Source of the DNA: Diphasiastrum complanatum
Taxonomy: Eukaryota > Streptophyta > Lycopodiopsida > Lycopodiales > Lycopodiaceae
DNA: 64,000 nucleotides
Reading direction: 5' to 3'
NCBI GenBank assembly: GCA_029204225.1
Contig: CM055109.1
Location: forward strand, 36,096,496-36,160,495
Below are positions 22,722 to 37,554 of this stretch, one piece after another. The notes beneath the pieces are model-generated. The model was not told the origin of the DNA and ran no database searches. It saw nothing but the letters and a program-made list of their open reading frames with translations. Numbering within the stretch: the stretch's first letter is position 1; every line of letters begins with the position of its first letter. The position numbers were made by a program, and so were the translations under genes.

Positions 22722-22733
22722 CTATGATACCAT
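22722..22733 (-). other. Primer binding site (variant) of the opposed copia element
   Basis: The - strand reads TGGTATCATAGC, one base off the iMet PBS. It sits between the gag leader (22117-22721) and an LTR-like end that reads TTTATCA just outside it. Confidence 0.65.
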
Positions 22734-23520
22734 GATAAATTTTACAGTCTTTAGGACAATAATGATTATCCTTAACAATCATAGAGAGTTATTGGTTACT
22801 TAACAATCAATGGATCTATCAAGTTCTACACATAAGATATTGATCTAGATTCACTGCACATGGATTTAAGCAAGAGCAATGGATCAACACATCATAAATT
22901 AGTGAGAGCGGCCTCACATGTGTGGAGTACTGTCCACAGTATGGCCTGCACCTGAAACAACAAGTACAATAGTCCTAGATAGCAATCACTCATAGAATTC
23001 ACAAGACAAATGACTAGAAATCTCACAAAAGTGTAGAATGCAAAAGTCTTATCAATCTTCTTAGCAAAATGATGATCCTTTTATGGATCAAGTACATCCA
23101 CGAGTCTGGTACAGTCCAGCAGGTCTTCACGCGTGTGAAGAGTGCCACATCACTCATATCTATCCATTTGATCCATCCTTGATCCTTATTTAAAAGTTGA
23201 CCTTCTAGAATATGGCTAAAATCCAAAAAGCTAGTCTCCTAGAATATAGGAATATCCTTACAAAATAGGATCTAAGAAAAATGGTCAACTCTTATCTTCT
23301 AGTATTCTATACACACGTGTGAACATCCACTTGCCATGTGGGAGCATTTACTTATGCACATGCAAGGAAAGGCTAATTTCTAGGTGACTAGTCAACTTGA
23401 CTAAAATATTCACACTAACTAGATTGATACAAAATCAATTTAGATATATACAAGTATGAAAAGTACATCCTTTCACACATGGGAACAGGCTCCACACGTG
23501 TGAAATCAGGTCATCAACAT
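22734..23520 (-). mobile_element. Probable LTR of the opposed copia element
   Basis: Inferred from position next to the variant PBS; the inner end reads ...TTTATCA on the - strand. The outer end is not certain and no partner LTR is in the window, so the far boundary is approximate. It contains repeated CACACGTGTG palindromes. Confidence 0.45.
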
Positions 23521-23989
23521 TATTCTAATGTTTGATCAATATTTACAATAACCAATCTCAAGTGAGAAGTGACAATTTTCAACAAAGTCCTATGCTTCAT
23601 GAACAAGTTCTTTCCCAATGCTTCAAAGTAGCATCCATAATTAATATAGAGAATAGTGTCCACTTTGGATGATTCACTATTTCTTACTTCAATTTTACAT
23701 GTCAAGATGTGAATAGAACATGAAGAATCAAATAGAATGTAAATGCAATGACTCCTCCATGCTTTCAATTTTAAACTTTCTAGAAAATTATAACAACCAA
23801 ACAATAAATCTTGTCTCAAGACATCATCATCACTTGATGAATTGAACATGAATGAGTGATATGATGAATCTCCAATTAGTGAATTGACCATACCACAGTC
23901 AATTCAGTCACTTTTGGCCAACTGTACTTCACTTATAGTTAATCTAATTATTAACTAACTTCAATAATTTACTGAATAGATAATTCAAG
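23521..23989. other. A/T-rich stretch, nothing recognised
   Basis: A 123-codon - strand frame (23520-23891) overlaps this segment but has no recognisable motif. It is probably copia leader or LTR-derived. Confidence 0.35.
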
Positions 23990-24510
23990 ATGGCCGAAGA
24001 AGCTGCAAATCAGGTTGTGCCAAATCCAGCTGCACCATCTTATATGCAGATTTGCCAACAATTGCGTACGACACTCAATGATATGAACCATCAAAATAAT
24101 ATGAGAGATCAACAAATGAAGGTCCTGTTGATACAGGTCAAATTATTGCCTTCGTCCAATTTTGGTTTTCAATCAGAGACCTATCCGAAGGAGAAGAAAG
24201 AGAAGAAACTAAAGGTAGTGGAGGACTGGCTCGTTAAGTGAAGTAGTTACTTCAGCTTGCATGGTGTTCCATATGAGAAGAAAATTGAAAGCATTGTGTT
24301 GTTATTATGTGGCAATGCGTCGTCGTGGTGTCAGGGTTTGCCAATGAAGCCTACTATCTAGGAGGCTTTTGCGGAAGTCTTTGAAAAAGCTTCCCTAGTA
24401 GCTAATGACATGGACTACTACCATAAATTTGTGAATTGCAAAATGGGTAGTAAGACCTTGAACTCTTATGTCCAAAAATTTATGGACCTCTTCTGGAAAC
24501 CTTAAAAACC
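23990..24510 (+). pseudogene. Ty3/gypsy gag fragment
   Basis: Starts at ATG 23990 (MAEEAANQVVPNPAAPSYMQ). After a stop at 24239 the same frame carries gag-domain text (YFSLHGVPYEKKI, LLLCGNASSWCQGLPMKPT, EAFAEVFEKASL, GSKTLNSYVQKFMDL). A second stop at 24358 falls where a Trp is usual. Truncated at about 24510, just before the microsatellite cluster. Unrelated to the intact element at 393-6622. Confidence 0.82.
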
Positions 24511-24550
24511 CTAGCAATGAAAAAACCCTAAAAAAAATTCGTCAAATCTG

Positions 24551-24770
<220 letters not shown>

Positions 24771-24779
24771 CAACTCGAA

Positions 24780-26640
24780 TTCAGAGAATTTTTCTAGACA
24801 CAAATGTCTAAACTCGAATTTTTCTAGACATGCATTGGACTAAATGCAACTCGACTCGAATTGGACACAAATTTTTCAAAACTTGAGACTCGAATTTTTG
24901 GAGATTTCAATTTTTGGAGTCTCGAAAATTTCGAGACTCGAAATTTGAATTTTACTAGACTCGAATTTTCGGAGTTTCCAAATTTTCGAGACTCAATTTT
25001 TGGAGACTCCAAATTGTCAAGACACAATTTGTGGAGGAACGAATTTTTGGAGACTCAAGACATGAACATTTCGAGGTACATTTCGAGGTTTCAATTTTTA
25101 GAGACACGAAATTTTCAAAACTCGAAATTCGAATTTTTGGAGACTTTAATTTTTGGAGACAATTAAATTTTGAGGTATTTCGAGATGCTTTCAAGGTACT
25201 TTCGAGATATTTTGAGGGTCAGTGTCTTAATTTTTTGAGGTATTTTCGAAGTATTTCGAGGTACTTTTTGAGGTATTTTCGAGACTCAATTTTTGGAGAC
25301 TCCAAATTGTCAAAACTCAATTTGTGGAGGAATGAATTTTTGGAGACTCAAGACACGAATTTCTGAAAATATTTTCGAGGTACATTTTGAGGTTTCAATT
25401 TTTGGAAACACGAAAACTCGAAACTCAAATTTTTGGAGACTTCAATGTTTTAATTTTCGAAATTTTTGAGACTTGAAATTCGAATTATTGGAGTCTCTAA
25501 GTTTTTGAGACACAATTTGTGGAGAGACAAAAATTTTGGAGGCTCAAAATTTTCGAGACTTGAAACTCGAATTTTTGGAGTCTCCGAATTTCCTAGACAA
25601 TTTGTGGAGAGACTCCAAACTCGAATTTTTTTAGACTCGAATTTTTGGAGTCTCCGAATTTTTGAGACTCAATTTTTAATGACTCCAAATTTTCGAAGTA
25701 CATTTCGAGAGACATTGTCAATTTGTGGAGAGACGAATTTTTGGAGACTCAAGACACGATTTTTTGGAGGTGTTTTTGAGGTACATTCGAGATACATTTC
25801 GAAGTGCTTTTGAGGTACTTTTGAGGTATTTCGAAGGTCAGTGTCTCAATTTTTCGAAGTACTTCAAGGTATTTTCAAGACTCAATTTTTGGAGACTCCA
25901 AATTGTCGAGACTCAATTTGTGGAGGAACGAATTTTTGGGGATATTTTCAAGGTACATTTTGAGTTTTCAATTTTTGGAAACACGAAATTTTTGAGACTC
26001 GAAACTCAAATTTTAAGAGACTTCAATGTTTAAGCTTCGAAAGTTTCGAGACGCAAAATTTTCGAGACTTGAAACTCAAATTTTTGGAGTCTCTAAATTT
26101 TTGAGACACAATTTGTGGAGAGACGAAATTTTCGAGTCTCAAAATTTTTGGGTCTCAAAATTTTCGAGACTCGAATATTTCAGATTTTTGGAGTCTCCAA
26201 ATTTTCGAGACAATTTGTGGAGAGACTCAAAACTCGAATTTTTCTATATTCGAATTTTTGGACTCTCCAAATTTTCGAGACTCAATTTTTGGTGACTCGA
26301 AATTTTGAGGGTCATTATCAATTTGTGGAGAGACGAATTTTTGGAGACTCAATACACAAGTTTTTGGAGATTTCAATTTTTGGAGGTATTTTTTGAGGTT
26401 CGAGGTATTTTTTCGATAGTCAATGTCGCATTTTTCAAGGGTTTCTCCCTCCAAAAAATATTTTCAAGGTATTTTTTCATTTCGAAGTATTTTTGCAAAG
26501 GCATCAGGATATCGTGAAATTTTCGCGAAGCCTTCAGTGATTTTCGCAAAACCATCAGGGAAATTTCGCAAAATTTTCGCGACATTGTCCCTCCCCCTCA
26601 AGTGTCGTATTTTCTTCGAGAGTTAGTGTCGTGAACATAA
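24780..26640 (+). repeat. GAGACTCGAATTTTTGGAGACTC-type array with ~300-bp higher-order repeats
   Basis: Nearly all of this 1.9 kb is made of words such as GACTCGAATTTTTGGAG, TTTTCGAGACTC and CAATTTGTGGAG. The phrase GAGACTCAATTTTTGGAG recurs at 24988, 25281 and about 25877 (spacing 293 and 596). The phrase CATTGTCAATTTGTGGAG recurs at about 25713 and 26313 (spacing 600). This implies a unit near 300 bp made of smaller parts. Open frames of up to about 115 codons occur on both strands but follow from the low stop-codon content and show no conserved protein. Confidence 0.85.
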
Positions 26641-26920
26641 CTGAAGCCTTTCCAAAAATTTCGCAAAAATCCTCAAAAGGCTTTGCGAGGCTTCGCGGAT
26701 TTTTTCAAATTTTTCACGAGATTTTTGAGGCCTTTTCGCATTTCTAGCTATTTTCGCGAAGGCATCGAGATTTTTGCGAAGCCTTCATGGTAATTTCACG
26801 AAGCTTCAGTGATTTTTGCGAAATTTTTGCGAAACATTTAGGGGAATTTCGCAAAATTTTTGCGACATTGGCCCTCCCCCTCCAAAAAAATGCAACACTC
26901 CCCTCCCTCTCCCAAAAAAT
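26510..26920 (+). repeat. TTTCGCGAAGCCTTC-type repeat block
   Basis: Continuation of the array into a different vocabulary: short repeats of TTTTCGCGAAGCCTTCAGTG and GAAATTTCGCAAAATTTT, interleaved with CTCCCTCTCC-like runs. Many words are self-complementary around TCGCGA. Confidence 0.7.
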
Positions 26921-27202
26921 GCCTCGCCCTCCCAAACAATGCGATACGTCAGCTGGCACACTTCGGCCACGTACACACATACATCTTCCATCCGTCACCG
27001 AGGACATACTAAATTTTCAAATCATCAGAAAATCATCGTCCGTCAACGAGATACTCAATTTTTAAATCATCGGTCGGCATCTAGATTGGCCGTCATTGCC
27101 CGTCATGCATTGTCATACATGCTATTAGATATATCTTCAAGTAGAAATGCATCAAACTTAGCATCAACTATTTGCATATCTTAGTATGGGCACTCTTTGC
27201 TA

Positions 27203-27205
<3 letters not shown>

Positions 27206-27237
<32 letters not shown>

Positions 27238-27244
27238 CATGTGT

Positions 27245-27334
<90 letters not shown>
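27206..27334. repeat. Compound (TG)n-(TA)n microsatellite
   Basis: (TG) from 27206 to 27234, then TATACATG and (AT) from about 27246 to 27334. A (TG) run occupies the equivalent position upstream of the second hAT start (44789-44842). Confidence 0.97.
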
Positions 27335-27336
<2 letters not shown>

Positions 27337-27346
27337 TAGATCCAGC

Positions 27347-27374
27347 GGTACCAAGATCCGCGGATCTCGGTACC
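27347..27374. repeat. 28-bp near-perfect palindrome
   Basis: GGTACC, then AGATCCGCGGATCT, then GGTACC. The whole 28 bases equal their reverse complement except for one mismatched symmetric pair. Further GCGGATC and GCGGTAT words follow to about 27420. The corresponding spot upstream of the hAT start at 45194 has only the first GCGGTACC. Confidence 0.85.
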
Positions 27375-27700
27375 TCGGATCTAGTGTGGTACTGCGGATC
27401 CATACTGATCTGCGGTATCACAATATTTAATATAATAATATTTGTTATTTTACCCTAATCTCCCCCCCCCCTCGCTTCATCTCTCTCCCTGCCCATCGCG
27501 CTGCTATCCGCGCCCTCTTCATGTTGTCTGCGCACTCTATGTTGTCCGCACACTCCTCACCATCACACTGTATTTGCGCGCACATATCGCTTCCGTCCCT
27601 GCTACTGCTACTTCGGCCATTGCTGTGGATTTTTCAGCTTTTCGCCACCTATCGCACTCACCATCGTCTCTCCCTTTTTTTCACAGTTCCCTCTACAAAA

Positions 27701-27744
27701 ATGGTGCATTCCAACCTTGCCAATCTGTGGGACAAGGTGTGGAC
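27701..27744 (+). pseudogene. First codons of a hAT/DUF659 transposase-like gene, split by a copia insertion
   Basis: ATG at 27701 opens MVHSNLANLWDKV, and the frame is then broken by a copia LTR. The paralogous start at 45194 (MVQFDLFGLWDEVDVVRRVA) shows the uninterrupted order; its second half corresponds to the sequence resuming at 31690 here. A GC/CT-rich region (27470-27700) precedes the ATG and probably holds the 5' UTR. Confidence 0.75.
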
Positions 27745-28740
27745 TATTGGATTTATTTCCTCTAGTCACCTAAATCCCATTTGAATCTGCCTCCATTCAT
27801 GCTGCATATTTACTCGCGTTGTCGCACAGTCTACATATTAACATGCAAATTCTCACAAGCAATGAAAAAACGAAAAGCAAAGGCTGACGTCACACCCTCT
27901 TCACGCTCATGCAGCTGCGTTTATAGACTGGACAACGATTGCAGCCGCCCACGATCTCCTACAGACAACACATCCACCTTGTACTTTCTTCATCTACACA
28001 CCTGTAACATTATGTATATATTGAATACCATTTGCGTATTCATTAATAGTGTAAACGAGAGGGAACGAATAAGAGAAGCTTATCAAAGATAGACAAAAAG
28101 TAGATGCTCTGTGTATCGATTCTTTAATTTGTCAACAATAAGGTTTCATTTCTTTACAGTTTGAATTAGCTTCGTAGAGCACGCGGTTTCGTCCGCTATT
28201 GTCTTGTGCTCTACCACATTATTGACATGTATACTTGATATACTTAATCTGATACAGTTCTTTATTCCGTGTTCAGATTTGTGTTAATATTGCTATGCTT
28301 ATTATTCATCTTGTCTGATCTTTCTAGTTGCTCTTTCTAGTAATAGACGACTAATATTTAGTCCTGTCTTTTGCGAATGTTTCACGACTAATTATCAGTC
28401 AACAACTATCTAGCTCTTCGCGAATCATTCGCAACACATAATTTGTCTTGCTATTTGTGACAAATTATTCTTCTGGCGCTTCATTTATTAATGTTTGGCT
28501 ACGTAATCAAGAACAACCGTGATTTCCATCACTAACGTAGTCATGCTTACAAAGAGAGTCGCATAGCTCGTTTCGCTGTGCACGAACAATTTCTGTTCGA
28601 GGTCGTTTCTTGTTCGAGTTCATTTCTCGTTCGTGTTTTGTTTCTCGTTTGTGTTTGTCTCACCCCTCTGAGCTAAATTTTTTTTCGTTTCTAACATACG
28701 ACACCTTTCTTAACTCTTGTTCAACTCTCCCTCTCTACAG
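27745..28740 (+). repeat. 5' LTR of the copia element in the hAT gene
   Basis: About 996 bp from TATTGGATTTATTTCC to CTCTCTACAG. The sequence that should follow (end of LTR plus PBS) is lost: the text jumps directly to TTTCCATAGCTTG, which in other copies lies downstream of the PBS. Confidence 0.85.
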
Positions 28741-28882
28741 TTTCCATAGCTTGATAAGCTTCCACAGTACAAGACTCTACTAGCCGATAGAGTAATTGTT
28801 TTCTTGTTCTGTATTTGCAGCATCAGATTTTCATATTTAAGTCACTGATAGTTTCTCCTATCACTTAGAGTAATTTCTCCAC

Positions 28883-29572
28883 ATGGATTTCCAAGGAAAA
28901 GCTAATCCTATCATGAACATGCTTGATGGAGCCAATTACTATCTGTGGAAATTTAAGATGAAAACTGTACCAATGGCTAAAGAATTGTATGACGTTGTTA
29001 CAGGTGCATAAGGAAAATCCAATGCAGACGATGCAACAATCGCCAGATGAAAGCCCAAGGATGGAAAGACTTTCGCGCTGATCATCCTCAACATCATGGA
29101 TACCCAGATCGGCCATGTATCCAAGGCTCAGACATCGAAAGAAGTCTGGGATATCTTGAGCACACTATATGAAGTGTGAGATATAGCTTCCAAGCTACAT
29201 CTCAGGAAGAAATTCTACTCCCTCAAGATGACGAATGGTGATTCTCTACAGAATCACATTAATCAGTTCAAGAACCTGCTAAGACAAATGGTCGCTGTCG
29301 GATCTGTCATTGACTATCAAGATATGCAACTGTTTACAAGCTTGCGAAGCTCTTACAATAACTGGGTGATGATCATCGCGACTCATCCAAGATTGATTCT
29401 TTCGAGAGTCATTACTATGTTGTTGTAGGAAGACACGCGGAGGAACGAAGCCTCAAGCTCCTCAACTGATTCTCACGCCTTGTACGCCAACAAGAGCATG
29501 ACAAGACAAAAGAAGAAGAAAGGCCCAAAGCAATCAAAGCCAGACCAGAAACCAGCTCAGCACAAGGACTAG
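28883..29572 (+). pseudogene. Copia gag (family C), broken by stops
   Basis: Starts at ATG 28883 (MDFQGKANPIMNMLDGANYY) and runs in one frame to the zinc-knuckle region. It is interrupted by in-frame stops, including those after VVTGA, after STLYEV, after VITMLL and the last TAG at 29570-29572. Gag forms the virus-like particle and packages RNA. The matching - strand copy starts at 50327. Confidence 0.85.
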
Positions 29573-30580
29573 TTGAATCCGCATACAAAGAAGAAGCTGT
29601 TCTGCAGATACTGCAAACGAAACAACCATGAAATACAAGACTGCCGAATACTTCAAGCGAAGAACAATAGCAAGGGGAAGTTGAATCAAGTGGCAAATGT
29701 AACTGCGAAAGCTCCACAACCTATTCAAGAAGCGGATCGTAATGCCTTCATGACCAGCCATCAAGGAGCATCTGACGACAGTTCTTGGTCCTTGGATTCT
29801 GGAGCCACTCAGCATATGACTAGTCTCATTGGTTGTTTCGAGTCCTATACACCTTACAGTATCCAAAAATATGTCCACCTTGGTGACAATAGCAAACAGG
29901 CTATTAAAGTTGAAGGCACTGTAAGATTAAACTTTGCTAATAATCAGTCTAAGCTACTCTCTAAAGTCCTTTATGTACCAAATTTATCTACGAATCTTCT
30001 CTCTGTAAGCAGAATCACGGATCTAGGACATAGAGTAGAATTAGAATGTGATCAGTGTAAAGTAGTTGATAAGACAAGCAAGATCCTAGCACTCAGAAAG
30101 AGGCATGGATACTTGTACAAATTGAGTCATTGCTTTTCTTCCTCTTGTCAAGCTCTCAATACTTCAATTCATTCAAATAAAGGTTTACTTTGGCATTATA
30201 GACTTGGTCATTTAAATCATGCTGCTGTACAACGAATGTCTAGACAATCTATTGTTCTTGATCTCAACTATCCTCGTGAAAGAGTCGAGTTATCTATTTG
30301 TCAAGATTGTCTAGTTGGTAAACAGACTAGAAAACCTTTTAAATCAAGCCATCAACACATTGCTAGAGGATTGCAAGATGTTGTACATTCAAATATTTGT
30401 GGCCCGATGAACAATACTTCGTTGAAGGATGCCAAGTATTTTATAACCTTTATTGATGAATTTTCTAGAAGGACCATGGTGTATTTTATAAAGAAGAAAT
30501 CAGAAGCCTTCGACTACTTCAGAATCTTCCAGGAGCGTGCAGAGAAGGAGACTGGAAGGACGATTAAGGCCCTCATGTAG
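29573..30580 (+). CDS. Copia pol fragment: zinc knuckle, protease, GAG-pre-integrase, integrase N-terminal part
   Basis: About 335 codons without a stop, in frame with gag beyond the TAG at 29570. Visible in order: CCHC knuckle CRYCKRNNHEIQDC (about residues 11-24), aspartic protease SLDSGATQHM (about 73-82), integrase zinc-binding region with HYRLGH (about 208-213) and CQDC (about 243-246), then the integrase core start (HSNICGPM, FITFIDEFSRR). The first catalytic Asp of the DDE core has become Asn (the - strand copy at about 48.8 kb has HSDICGPM). The frame ends at TAG 30578-30580, where the element is deleted into its 3' untranslated part, so it is not functional. Confidence 0.88.
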   Translation: MNPHTKKKLFCRYCKRNNHEIQDCRILQAKNNSKGKLNQVANVTAKAPQPIQEADRNAFMTSHQGASDDSSWSLDSGATQHMTSLIGCFESYTPYSIQKYVHLGDNSKQAIKVEGTVRLNFANNQSKLLSKVLYVPNLSTNLLSVSRITDLGHRVELECDQCKVVDKTSKILALRKRHGYLYKLSHCFSSSCQALNTSIHSNKGLLWHYRLGHLNHAAVQRMSRQSIVLDLNYPRERVELSICQDCLVGKQTRKPFKSSHQHIARGLQDVVHSNICGPMNNTSLKDAKYFITFIDEFSRRTMVYFIKKKSEAFDYFRIFQERAEKETGRTIKALM

Positions 30581-30670
30581 ACATATTCATGAAAGCACTC
30601 AGTGTTAATGCACACAACAAATTTTGTGCATTGCTTAGTCTGAAGATCAAGGCATTCATGGATCCAGACT

Positions 30671-30679
30671 AAGAGGGGG
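30671..30679 (+). other. Polypurine tract of the copia element
   Basis: AAGAGGGGG directly before the 3' LTR start TGTTGG at 30680. Confidence 0.85.
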
Positions 30680-31689
30680 TGTTGGATTTATTTTCTCTAG
30701 TCACCTAAATTCCATTTTAATCTGCCTCCATTTATGCTGCATATTTATTTGCGTTGTCGCGCAGTCTACATATTAACATGCAAATTCTCACAGGCGATGA
30801 AAAGACAAAAAGCAAAGGCTAACGTCACACCCTCTTCACGCTCATGCAGCTGCGCTAACAGACTGGACAATGACTGCAGCCACCCACGATCTCCTACACA
30901 TCCACCTTGTACTTTCTTCATCTGCATAGCTGTAACATTATGTATATATTGAATACCATTTGCGTATTCATTAGCGAATAAGTAAGAGAGAACGAAGAAG
31001 AGAAGCTTATCAGAGATAGACAAAAGTAGATGCTTTGTGCATTGATTCTTTACTTTGTCAGTAATAAGGTTTCATTCTTTTATCATTTGAATTAGCTTCA
31101 TAGAGCACACAATTTCGCCCGCTATTGTCTTGTGCTCTTTCGCATTATTGACATGTATACTTGATATACTTAATCTGATACAATTCTTTGTTCTGCGTTC
31201 AAATTTGTGTTAATATTGCTATGCTTATTATTCATTATGTCTGATCTTTCTAGTTGCTCTTTTGGGTAATAGACAACTAACATTTAGTCTTGTCTTTCGC
31301 GAATGTTTCGCAACTAATTATCAATCGAGCACTGTCTAGCTCTTCGCGAATTATTCGCGACACATAATTTGTCTTGCTCTTTGCGACAAATTATTCTTCT
31401 GGCGCTTCATTTATTAATGTTTGGCTACATAATCAAGAACACCCGTGATTTCCATCACTAACGTTCTGTTCATTCTGATAGCCATAGTCATGCTTACAGA
31501 GAGAGTCGCATAGGTCGTTCCACTGCGCATGAACAACTTCTGTTCGAGTTTGTTTCTCGTTCGAGTTCGTTTCTTGTTCGTGTTTCGTTTCTCGTTTGTA
31601 TTTGTCTTACCTCTCTGAGCTAAATTTTTTTTCATTTCTAACATACGACACCTTTCTCAACTCTCATTCAACTCTCCCTCTCTACAGCA
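30680..31689 (+). repeat. 3' LTR of the copia element in the hAT gene
   Basis: About 1010 bp beginning TGTTGGATTTATTTTC and ending near ACAGCA. Similar along its length to the 5' LTR with numerous substitutions, which marks an old insertion. It carries the TCGCGAATTATTCGCGA palindrome (31344-31360) found in other family C LTRs. Confidence 0.87.
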
Positions 31690-35369
<3,680 letters not shown>

Positions 35370-35955
35370 TGGAATAGAAATGGACTACATGAACCATGAT
35401 TGGAGATTCACATAGATCGCGTGAGCAGAAGGATACCATAAGCCAACAATCCTACCTAATTAATGTACTTTGAAGATACGGCATGGAGGATTGCAAGCCC
35501 GTAGACACTCCTATGGATCCAGGATGCAAGCTATCCAAAGACATGTGCCCCAAAACAAAGGCAGATCACAAGAAATGCGCAATCACTCTTATCAGTCTAT
35601 CATAGGTTCTCTCATGTACTCTATGATTTACACACGACCTGATCTAGCACATGCTATAAGCATGTTGTCACAATTCATGTCCAATCCATGCCTACAACAC
35701 TAGAAAGCTCTACAAAGAGTTCTGAAGTACATTCAATCCTCAAAGCACTATGCCTTGAGTTACAATGAAAATATAGAAGCTACACTCTCATTTATTACCT
35801 ATTATGATTCAGACTGGGCAGGAGACGTAGATAGCAAAAAATCCACCTCTGGCTAAATTTGCTTTCTTGTAGGAGGACCCATTTCATGGAATAGCAGGTA
35901 GCAGAAATGCATTTCATTATCCTCCACGGAATCAGAATATGTCACAGTTCTTAAG
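35370..35955 (+). pseudogene. Ty1/copia RT end and RNase H fragment
   Basis: Starts abruptly at GGAATAGAAATGG (copia LGIE motif). It continues with GMEDCKPVDTPMDPGCKLSK (about 35480-35540), GSLMYSMIYTRPDLAHAISM (about 35608-35667) and RNase H motifs DSDWAGDVDSKKSTSG (about 35808-35855) and SSTESEYV (about 35919-35942). Two or three stops and frameshifts interrupt it. It joins the hAT tail upstream and an unrelated integrase fragment downstream. Confidence 0.88.
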
Positions 35956-36950
35956 TTGTACATTTGAATATTCATGGAATTACTATAATAAGCAATAGTG
36001 GAGCTAAGATGTATGTAACTTTAATTGATGATTTTAGTATATTTTGTTGGATCTATCCACTAAAGAGCAAAGATGAAGTGTATGATGTGTATGATGAAGC
36101 AAGGGAGAACCAATTTTCCACAAAGATCAAGTGCTTGAGGAGTGACAATGGTGGAGAGTACATATCTACCAAGTTCAAGGCTTTTGTGATGAGCATGGGA
36201 TCATGACGGAGGACTCAACTCCAAGGACACCACAACAAAATGGAGTGGTCAAGAGGAAGAATAGGACTTTATGTGAAAGTACCAAATCCATGAGGTTAGG
36301 TGCTAATATTCCAATACCAGTTTGGGATCAAGCTTTGTTGTGTGCTAACTTTCTATGCAATAGGTGGCCAAGTGCTATATGAGATGGAAGAACACCTTTT
36401 AAGATGCTATTCAAGAGGGGTCCGAATGTCAATTTTCTTAAAACTTTTGGATATACTTGCTATGTCAATATAACTCTTGATGATAGGACAAAGGAGATTG
36501 ATCTTCAAGGAAAGGTATATTTGTTGGATATAGTGAGGTGAGTAAAGCCTACAAGGTTTACGTTCCTACTACGAATAAGGCGATTATTGGTAGAGATGTC
36601 ATTTTTCATGAGGGGAATATTCCAAAGGTGTCTTCAAGTAATGATGTTGTGGATGGTTCTAATATTCTTGATGGTGATGAGGTGGATCCTGCTTTAGATG
36701 GTGATGATGAAAGACCTTCATCAAGTCAAAAGACAATGAGAGCATCAAGACAAAGGCAAACACCTTCAAGGCTCACATATGATGAGAAGTGTAAGCAAGT
36801 GGAAGTGACTCATTTTGCTTTTCTCACATTTTTTGGTGAATCTTCTTGTGTAGATGATGCTATGTAAGTAGATGGATGTTTTTATGATTTTCTAGAAACT
36901 AATGGATCTGGAAAACAAGTTTTGTTCAATGACTTTGATGGTCAAGTTGG
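35956..36950 (+). pseudogene. Ty1/copia integrase and linker fragment
   Basis: Integrase core pieces VTLIDDFSIFCWIYPLKSKD (about 36016-36075), CLRSDNGGEYISTKF (about 36130-36174) and, after a frameshift, TPQQNGVVKRKNRT (about 36226-36267). The third catalytic residue is Lys instead of Glu. The post-integrase linker (YKVYVPTTNKAIIGRDVIFH ... THFAFLTFFGESSCVDDAM) follows to 36867. Its linker resembles that at 17.5 kb. Confidence 0.87.
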
Positions 36951-37554
36951 TTGATCTCAAAGGGCTTCGACAAGGCAAAAAGGAAGTTGGCAATTCGGAA
37001 CTAGTTAAGAGCATCAAATGAGAGTCAATTGGAAAAGATGTTATGAATCTATTTTTGTAGGTTATTTAAGACTCGAGTAAGATTAAAATAGCAACAAGGA
37101 AGTGTTTTTCAAGTTTACTTTACTTGTTCTATCTCATGTTTGAGCAATTTCATATGAATGTGTGCAAATTGTCAAGATATGTTAAAACTAGTTACGTTGG
37201 TTTGCATCATTTTGATGTTGGAGTTGTACTAGAATTATTGGCTGGTAGTCTTCTAGCAATTTAGAAAGCTTATAGACTCAATCCTATCACTCATGAACCA
37301 ATCTAGAATGATGGAAATATAGATTCTAGTCTCAAACTTGCAAAATCACTTTTAGCAATTTCTCTCTTCAACCTCAACATAATTTTTGTTATTTAAATTT
37401 TTTTTACGTAATTGTCAAATTCGTCAAAAACTTTGTCAGTATTTAGGCAATTGAAATCGATTTTTTTTTTTACTTTACGAAATTTTAGATAAATCTCAGT
37501 TTTACGGATTTTGTCATCCTATTTTCCTGATTTGTGACCCAACTGTTAGAGCAC
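36951..37554. other. A/T-rich stretch, nothing recognised
   Basis: Probably the decayed remainder of the copia element and flanking DNA. No motif was identified. Confidence 0.4.

Larger units (their letters stand above)
27745..31689 (+). mobile_element. Ty1/copia element (family C), internally deleted
   Basis: Two similar LTRs (27745-28740 and 30680-31689) enclose about 1.9 kb with gag, a zinc knuckle, protease and part of integrase. RT, RNase H and the integrase C-terminus are missing and the PBS is deleted. Flanks TGGAC (27740-27744) and TGGGC (31690-31694) agree at 4 of 5 bases and sit inside the hAT coding sequence, so they are the probable target duplication. The first LTR start has mutated from TGTTGG to TATTGG. 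The element cannot move by itself. Confidence 0.88.

Noticed and set aside
24861-26520. Series of 90-115-codon frames with repeated peptides such as NLWRDEFLETQDT
   Set aside because: The peptides mirror the DNA repeat, occur in several frames and on both strands, and lack a coherent start. They are array by-products.
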